From Onthophagus taurus (taxonomy: Eukaryota; Arthropoda; Insecta; Coleoptera; Scarabaeidae): 64,000 nucleotides of DNA. Shown here piece by piece: positions 57,363 to 64,000 of the stretch (positions are counted from its first letter, which is position 1; every line of letters begins with the position of its first letter). The position numbers were made by a program, and so were the translations under genes. The notes under the pieces were generated by a model. The model ran no database searches and had not been told where the DNA came from. It was given only the letters and a program-made list of their open reading frames with translations. The stretch covers positions 28,215,001 through 28,279,000 of the forward strand of contig NC_091972.1 of assembly GCF_036711975.1 (NCBI RefSeq), written 5' to 3'.

Positions 57363-58904
57363 TTACGGTTGGAGTTGATTTTGATTTTTTTTGAGGGTTT
57401 TTAAATGATATTCAAAGCGCAATGGTTTATATTCGTTTATTTTATTGCTCGATGCAAAATTGAAAAATTGTATTTTATTTTTGTTTGAAAACATGTGGCG
57501 TGACGTCGAACTCGGAAAACCAGTTTGCGCGTGGACGATTGGTGCATTTTTCTGAAAAGAAGAGTTGAACGAAAGGTTTTGGGAAAGACGTTCGTTTAGA
57601 GTAAAAAGTTCTTACTTACCTTAGAAAAAGGGAATTTATTGAGCGATTATTCTATCCCAGTGTAGTGTGGTGTGTTTTTGAGTATTTTTGGTAAACATCA
57701 TCACCATTCGCTTATGCGGAAGTTATAACCTTTCGAAAAGAATCTGTGGAAACCGACCAACAACTAAGGTTTGTACACCATCTTGGCGTGAATTATCGAT
57801 TTATCTGGAAACAAAAATTAATTTAAATATATTTAACTCTATCTAGGTTTCAACTTATACTAGTTTTCAAGATAGTACTACTTTCGAATTTATAAAACTA
57901 CTGTTATACTAATGTTCGAGTACTCACCGTACTTAATTAATCAGGAGCAGATTAATTGGAGATCTTCATAAGTGTTTACGTCATCGCTAGCGTGGTAACC
58001 TGGTGAACCATTTTAAATTACGAATCAACTTACCTGTGTCGAGTAAACTAAGATTTTTTATTTCGGTATTATCGTGATTGTACTTACCTTATTTGTTTAT
58101 TGAATTCAACATCTGAGTTGAATAGCTTAATGATTTTTTTTTCTTTCTTCGAAGTATATCATTTATTTGATTTGGAGTATTAATTGATTTTTTTTTAGTA
58201 AATATTTTTTTGTTTTGTTTTCTTTATTTTGTTCGAGATATTATTTAATTTTTTTATGCATTTTCTTAATGTTGTTGTGAGGGGAAACATAAGCTTATGC
58301 GGACCAGAGTTATTTATTTTTGTTATTGATTTTAAAAGGTATTTTGCATTGCTTTGGAGTTTAAAATTTCTCTCAAAAATTTCTGGCGCTCAACATTTAA
58401 TAAATTTAATTCGTATTATATTTTTTTTTACATCACTGTTTTATTTACTCACACCCGTCTTCACTGAATTAGCCGTAAGCACCCGCAATAGGGTTACATA
58501 TATTTTTTTTGTGTCAAACATCCCTGTAGAAATCAAATAAATAACTAGGTTAAACTTATTTAAGACAAATATGCGATATTTACTTTGAATTTACCAACCT
58601 ATTCGCTCGACGAATTTTATAATAACCATTGAATGTCGCTTTCTTTTTTGACGCTAGGTGAGTAGTAATGAGATGTACATTTTTTGTTATTTTTGTCTCT
58701 TTACTTTCTCAATAAAGTTTATTATTATTATTAATGCTAGCCTAACAACCACATTTTTTGCAATTGTTGCTTAGAGTTTGCATGTAGTTTTATTATTGCT
58801 TGCTGTAGCTGTGCATAGCCAAATACTGTTACGATGTTAATGTTGATTGGTTTAACGTTTAAACAATTATTGCAATTTTTAGTCCTACAATAACTAAATT
58901 CTTC
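57363..58904. other. Unassigned region
   Basis: No domain recognised; the 103-residue open frame at 58229-58540 is a hydrophobic product of T-rich DNA. CAATAAAGTTTATTATTATT at about 58709-58728 resembles a non-LTR 3' end with its TTA tail, so part of this stretch may be the 3' UTR of the interrupted Jockey. Confidence 0.45.
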
Positions 58905-58908
58905 TCAA

Positions 58909-61112
58909 TCCTAGGATGCATAAACCGGCGAGATTTTAGTTACTCATAATTTTCTTAAAATAATTTCAATCGGCTTGAGCATTTAGATATGCTCTAAACA
59001 CCTCTTTATTCAATACACACTTGATTCAAAAACATTCCAGTGTAATTAGCAATCGAAAAAAAAATCGTTTCCATTAGCACCCCACACTGCTGCGCGGAAT
59101 TGTACGTGCCTATGTAAATTAAAACGTGCATTATTGTTGGATGTATAAAAGTAGGGGCAGCTGTTTTTCATTCAGTTGGAATAGAAGTTGGATTGAGTGA
59201 ACTTGTGAGATACATATGATAATGGCGTCAAAAAGGAATGTGAAAAGCGTGAGATTTGGTGACCCCGGTTATGAAGAAATATTGGTGCAGTGGGCAGCTG
59301 AATGTGATGATCTGACTTCTGAAGAAAGTGATGTGTCAGAAGCCGAGTATTCTGGATCCAGTTCTGATCATAGCGATGATAATTCAGAGGATGATGTTGA
59401 TCATATTGGTAAGCCTTTAACGAGCGGTTACATTGCTCCAAGTGGTCTGATATGGAGTTTGGAACCTCCAGCAAAAAATAAAATTCAACCACACAGCATT
59501 ATTCGGCGTGCGCCAGGACTAGCAAGGAAACATATGGCTGCAACACCAAAAGAAGCGTTTCAGTTATTTGTAACTCCAGTTATTGTACAAGAAATTGTGA
59601 ACTGTACTAATTTAGAGGGCAAACGTGTTTATGGAGCAAAAGGAAAACCATGGCAAGATGTAACTGTTGATGAATTTCTTGCATTCTGTGGTTTACTTAT
59701 TCATGCGAGGGTTGACAGAAGCTGGGATGTTCCTGCGAGAGAATTATTTTGTGATGAATTTGCCAATCCTGTATACCGAGCCACAATGTCCATATTTCGC
59801 TTTGAAGAAATTGAAGATTCGTCAGATTTGACGACAAGAGAACCCGGAATGTGCGTTTGGAAACCGATAAGTTAGCAATGGTGTCCTACATTTGGGATTT
59901 ATTCATTCAGCAATGCAAAACCTGCGTCATACCTGATACTAATGTAACTATTGATGAACAACTCGTTGGGTTTAGAGGTAGATGCACATTCGTTCAATAT
60001 ATGCCAAGTAAACCGGCAAAATATGGACTTAAAATATTTTGGATGTGTGAATCTACGTCTGGGTATGCTTTGGATGGTTTAGTTTATGTTGGTCGCCAGA
60101 TCGGTGAACCTCCACATAAAAACCTGGGGCTTGAAGTAGTACAAACTCTTGTGCGTGGCATTCATAATTCTGGTCGCAATCTCACGATAGATAATTTCTT
60201 CACTAGTGTTCCGCTAGCAACTTATCTGTTGAATAAAAATACTACTGCTGTGGCTACACTACGTCAGAATAAGCGTGACATTCCGAAAGAAATGAAAGCT
60301 TCAAAAGATCGTGTAGTCTACTCTTCATTGTTTTGTTTTCAAAATAACATATCCATGGTATTAAGCACGTAAAAAGAACAAATGCGTAATTTTACTAAGC
60401 ACCATGCACCACGACGCATCTATCAATGACGACGCTAAGAGGAAGCCTGAAATCAGCTTTCATTATAATAAAACAAAGGGCGGTGTTGACATCATGGATC
60501 AAATGGTGTCGACATACATGTGCAAGAGGCAAAGTAAACGATGGTCCATGACATTTTTCTTCAACATCATTGATGTTGCAGCACTCAATGCATATATAGC
60601 CTTTACGAGGGAACATCCAAACTACAACATAGGAGTGACTCACAAACGCAGAATGTTTTTGAAAGATTTAGTGAAGGAACTAGTGATACCACATATGCAG
60701 AGAAGATCTACGAACCCTACCCTACGGCGTACTGTCCGGGAGTGTATGAGCAGATTTATTGATATATGTAGTCCGCCAGCCGCTCAAATAAGTGCAATAA
60801 TTAAGAGAAAATGATGCTCAGTATGTCCCGCAAGTATTGATCGTAAAAGCACAATGATATGTATTACTTGTAAAAATAATATCTGTAATGAGCATAGTAT
60901 TAGAATGTGCACTAAATGCTTCTCTAATCCCTAAAAACAATAAACAATAATGTTTTTTTAACAATAATGTTCACTTTCATATTTAACCTCACGTTTGTAA
61001 CGTACATATGTATAAATAAATAAAATTTTACTTCAATAATTTTGTTTCTGTTCTGACTACACGTGATTTTATATAACGGGTCTCAGAAGCCCGGATTATG
61101 TAAATCCTAGGG
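58909..61112 (+). mobile_element. piggyBac transposon
   Basis: The right end ATCCTAGGG is followed by TTAA (61113-61116). The left end TCCTAGGATGCATAAACCGG (58909) is preceded by TCAA, a one-base decay of TTAA. The inverted termini share CCTAGGAT and CCGG words. Length is 2204 bp with one transposase gene. Confidence 0.82.
59216..60931 (+). pseudogene. piggyBac transposase
   Basis: The acidic N-terminus (SEESDVSEAEYSGSSSDHSD) is followed by EAFQLFVTPVIVQEIVNCTN and FLAFCGLLIHARVDRSWDVP. The three catalytic Asp blocks are VTIDEQLVGFRGRC (near 59952), NLTIDNFFTSVP (near 60188) and GGVDIMDQM (near 60490). Frameshifts fall near 59850 and between 60310 and 60400. After KRK a TGA at 60812-60814 is followed in frame by CSVC...CITC...C..H...CTKCF to a TAA at 60929-60931: the Cys-rich C-terminal finger that binds the ends. 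All domains are present, but the copy is disabled. Confidence 0.87.
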
Positions 61113-61116
61113 TTAA

Positions 61117-62640
61117 AATAGTTGTGTGCAAGAAACGCAATATTTGAAGTAGCATTCATTATTATTACGTCAGCAATATTCTCGCTTACAAAATACTTTA
61201 TTCCTGTTAATAGTTCAGCACTTTTTTTATTTATTGCTTTACTAGAATCGCTTTTTAAAAATAATTTTAGGAAACTAAGGCAATCTGTGCAGCAATTCTC
61301 AACATCATCTCTAAAATATGTATTGTGTGTACTAGCAAATGTTAAAATATGAAATATACTGTCGAATCCGCAAGTATTTTGAAGACTTTTTATTTTTTAT
61401 TGAAACAGATGTTAATGAAACTTACTTTTATCAACTTATGAAACAATTACTGACTGAAACTTCCAAAAACTTTAATTTGCTGCAGTGTCATAGAGTTGTT
61501 CTACTGAAAATAACAGCTCTTCCAGGTTGCTTTAGGTATAATAAGTATGTATTTGTAATATGGAATTGAAAATAGAAAAACTATGGTCACAGCAATCAAT
61601 GAGACATTTTAGTAGCTAAACCTATTTTTAGTTATAACTTCGTAATATTGTATCCCATAATTTTGATTTTCTAGACCAATAACTAGAACAACCCAGAACA
61701 ACAAAAAAATCTGATTTTTCCAAAAGTGGGGGTAGTCAAAAAAACCGTTTTTTCGGTTTTTCTCGCCGAGTTTTTATTTTTTCTATTTTACCGCTTTGGA
61801 ACAATGTAGAACAACTCTAGAACAACAATGAAAAATTTAAAAATCAAAAAATGGGGGGCTAACTTCCCGCACTCGAATAAATTTTATTCTGATTCATTTA
61901 TAATTATTTTAAGGCAGCTTTCGTATTAATGTACATATACGATAAACTTTTGCTTAAACCTTAATAATTTTTTAAACCTCTCGAACTTAAAAAGAAGATA
62001 GATATAACTTTGTTGAAAACAATATCTTTGAAATAAAAGAAAGGGGAAACTACTTGAAGTTACTTAATAAGGGATGGTCAGTGGATGATCGTCACGGATA
62101 ACTGAAAGAAGTGAAATAGCTTAAAAAGTGAGAACCCCCGTTACTATGTAAAAATATTAATGTCATTAATGATTTGTAATTTAATCTATTATGCCCATTA
62201 TTCAATTCTAGTACTAAGTGAGTTTTATACGGATGACATTTTTCTATTATCAATGCTTTGTTTGGATTACTGGGTTCAAAAGTGAACGCGAACGAGTACT
62301 GACGTATGGTAAACTAGCTTTGTGATGTTTTAATAAATCAACACGTATATTTTCATAATGCGCAAATGCTACGACATAAATAAATTATCACAAATAAAAC
62401 ATTTAATAATAAATAATTATAACATTAATTGTAATATTAAAATAAAATCAAAAAAACAAATGTGAAATATTAATGTGGCATTCTCTGAAAATGGAGTGCA
62501 ACCAATAATGTTATATTTCTATATCAAATAATGAAGAGACACTTTACAATGCTTGGGTTCAAGCTGAAAGTAGAGTTAAAAATATGGAATGTAATTATTT
62601 GTAATTATAAGCCTATTTTGCAGACTTATCAAAAAAGTAT
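61117..62640. other. Unassigned AT-rich region with a dispersed repeat
   Basis: Short open frames at 61122-61569 match nothing I know. The dispersed repeat at 61645-61892 is listed separately. The rest is low-complexity AT-rich sequence. Confidence 0.45.
61645..61892 (-). repeat. Dispersed TTGTTCTAG-rich repeat, copy 2
   Basis: Reverse complement of 46520-46766 with roughly 85-90% similarity by eye, from TGTATCCCATAATTTTGATT to AACTTCCCGCAC. Confidence 0.8.
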
Positions 62641-64000
62641 TCAATTCGATGATTTATAGAAGAATCCATGCAGAAAAAAGTGAGGAAATACAATATCAAA
62701 CTGATTAAGAACTAGCGAAAGAGACGAAGTGGATAAGAGTCTGTATCGGAAGAAATGAATAGTTCGTACCAAAAAAAGGTTATAAAGTAAAAAAAAAAAG
62801 AAAAATGTGTTAAAATTTCCTAATTTTGATGGCCTGTATCTTTGAAATTTGAAGACTTTTACTAATTTTTTTAAATGAATCGTCATCATTTTCACTCTAG
62901 TATATGTGGTAAAATTTGTTCCCCGATTCACCGAAACACTGTAAAATAAACACCGCATTTGTCAAGAGTGTCTATCTTCTCCATATGACAGTTTGAGAGT
63001 AATTTCAGAATAGAATTACTATTGGAAAAAGCCAATGATATATTATATACTTAGAAAAAATATTTTTGGATTGTAATGTAATGTTATTGAAAGGGATAGG
63101 TTTGTACATCTTAGGTTCAGTACATTTTGAGTATAATGGATCTTTCTGAAGTTTGATTTTATATAGGAATTTATCAATAATTTTATTTGGAAATTTATTG
63201 ACCATGGCAAGTTTATAGATATAGGTAAATTCTTTCATTCTATCTTCATCTGAAAGTGGGTAGTTGAGGGCTCTATTAAATAAAAAACGGAAGTTCGCCA
63301 ATTTATGAGATAATGGATGAGAAGAGTCATATGGGATTGTAGTATTAACATTAGTCGGTTTGCGAAAGATATTAAAATAGATCTTATTATCCATATTCTT
63401 AAGATGTAAGTCGTGAAAGTTAAATGATTTGTTTTTTTTTCTATTTCCAAAGTGAAATTCAAATTAGGGCGTAGCTGATTAATGTACTTATGGAAGAGCT
63501 CCAGTGAGAGGAGATCAGCATCCCATATACAAAAAACATCGTCAACATACCTGACCCAAAAGGTTATGTATTGTTTAAAAGAATTACAGTCATTAATGAT
63601 AAAAGTATTTTCAATGTGGTCGAGGAATATTTCAGATAAAAGCCCTGAGAGTGACATACCCATGGGCAGGCCTTCGTTAATCTTGTAATAATTATTATCA
63701 AAATGGCAGTAGTTCTGTGTAACAATGTGTCTCAGACTTGTGTTTAGGTGATTCACAATATTATTGTTGTTACAAAATTTTTCGAAAATATGAGATGTAA
63801 GTTGAAGAGTATATTCTATGGGGATATTATTTGAATAAAGATTTGTGACATCAAAGGAGATAAAGATTTTATTATTAACTTCAATATTCTTGGTATTATT
63901 AATGAATTGCAGTGAATTGGAACTGGAAAAACTAGGCTGGAAGTCGATTAGCTTGAAAATGTTGAACATGAAATTAGCCAACTTTGAAGTAGGGGCTTTA
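62640..64000 (-). pseudogene. Penelope-like retroelement RT (clade B), cut by window end
   Basis: From the window end downward: KIFISFDVTNLYSNNIPIE, NYYKINEGLPMGMSLSGLLS and FWVRYVDDVFCIWDADLL (YVDD catalytic site). After a frameshift near 63390 come DNKIYFNIFRKPTNVNTTIP and SSHPLSHKLANFRFLFNRAL. About 62960 gives TLDKCGVYFTVF, the linker that precedes the GIY-YIG domain, which is then degraded. The order is diagnostic for Penelope-like elements. The 5' part lies outside the window. Confidence 0.85.

Noticed and set aside
58229..58540. Hydrophobic 103-residue frame that could pass for a membrane protein
   Set aside because: T-rich DNA gives Phe/Leu/Ile runs; no family features.
46520..61892. 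The inverted TTGTTCTAG repeats as ends of one 15-kb element
   Set aside because: No target duplication; the interval holds independent insertions, and two dispersed copies explain it better.

Overview
The window looks like a gene-poor, AT-rich stretch of an insect nuclear genome, possibly a beetle. The reasons are the element mix (Transib, PIF/Harbinger with a MADF/BESS partner gene, Ginger, piggyBac, hAT, mariner, Jockey-, I/R1- and L1-like non-LTR elements, Penelope-like elements, gypsy) and the spliced genes with GT-AG introns. There is no operon structure and no recognisable rRNA, tRNA or CRISPR. Species cannot be fixed from the sequence. All family calls rest on reading motifs in translated sequence; no search was run.

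Layout. 0-5 kb: decayed hAT, Mutator-like and non-LTR scraps plus a 1.65-kb foldback element. 5.1-7.8 kb: a PIF/Harbinger transposon with perfect ends, whose two opposite-strand genes lie in each other's introns. 8.1-8.7 kb: two interleaved foldback MITEs. 11.2-12.8 kb: a decayed multi-copy insect gene family, with a second copy at 41.9-42.8 kb. 14.7-18.4 kb: a three-level nest (a hAT inside a hammerhead-bearing foldback inside another hAT). 20.7-23.4 kb: a Ginger transposon. 23.9-25.7 kb: a RAG1-like fragment, a foldback and a gypsy fragment. 27.1-29.3 kb: the best candidate for a host gene, a four-exon CIDE-N-domain protein. 30.4-32.9 kb: a mariner-type element. 34-36.7 kb: a Jockey inside an I/R1-like element. 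38.5-40.3 kb: Penelope-like fragments, including an inverted pair with hammerhead-like motifs. 43.8-45.2 kb: a small non-autonomous LTR element. 47.2-48.6 kb: a deleted Harbinger. 48.6-52.6 kb: non-LTR fragments. 52.6-57.0 kb: a 4.4-kb Transib element with a five-exon RAG1-like transposase. 58.9-61.1 kb: piggyBac. 62.6-64 kb: a Penelope reverse transcriptase running off the end.

The most notable element is the Transib at 52613-57038. Its transposase keeps the RAG1 D, D, E landmarks, the CxxC and the H-x4-H zinc ligands. Both ends begin with the heptamer CACAGTG, followed 12 bp later by a nonamer-like A/C motif, the layout of a V(D)J recombination signal. Its reading frame is broken only at two 10-nt A-runs. 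The CIDE-N gene and the mariner are likewise broken at T-runs, which raises the possibility of assembly homopolymer errors.
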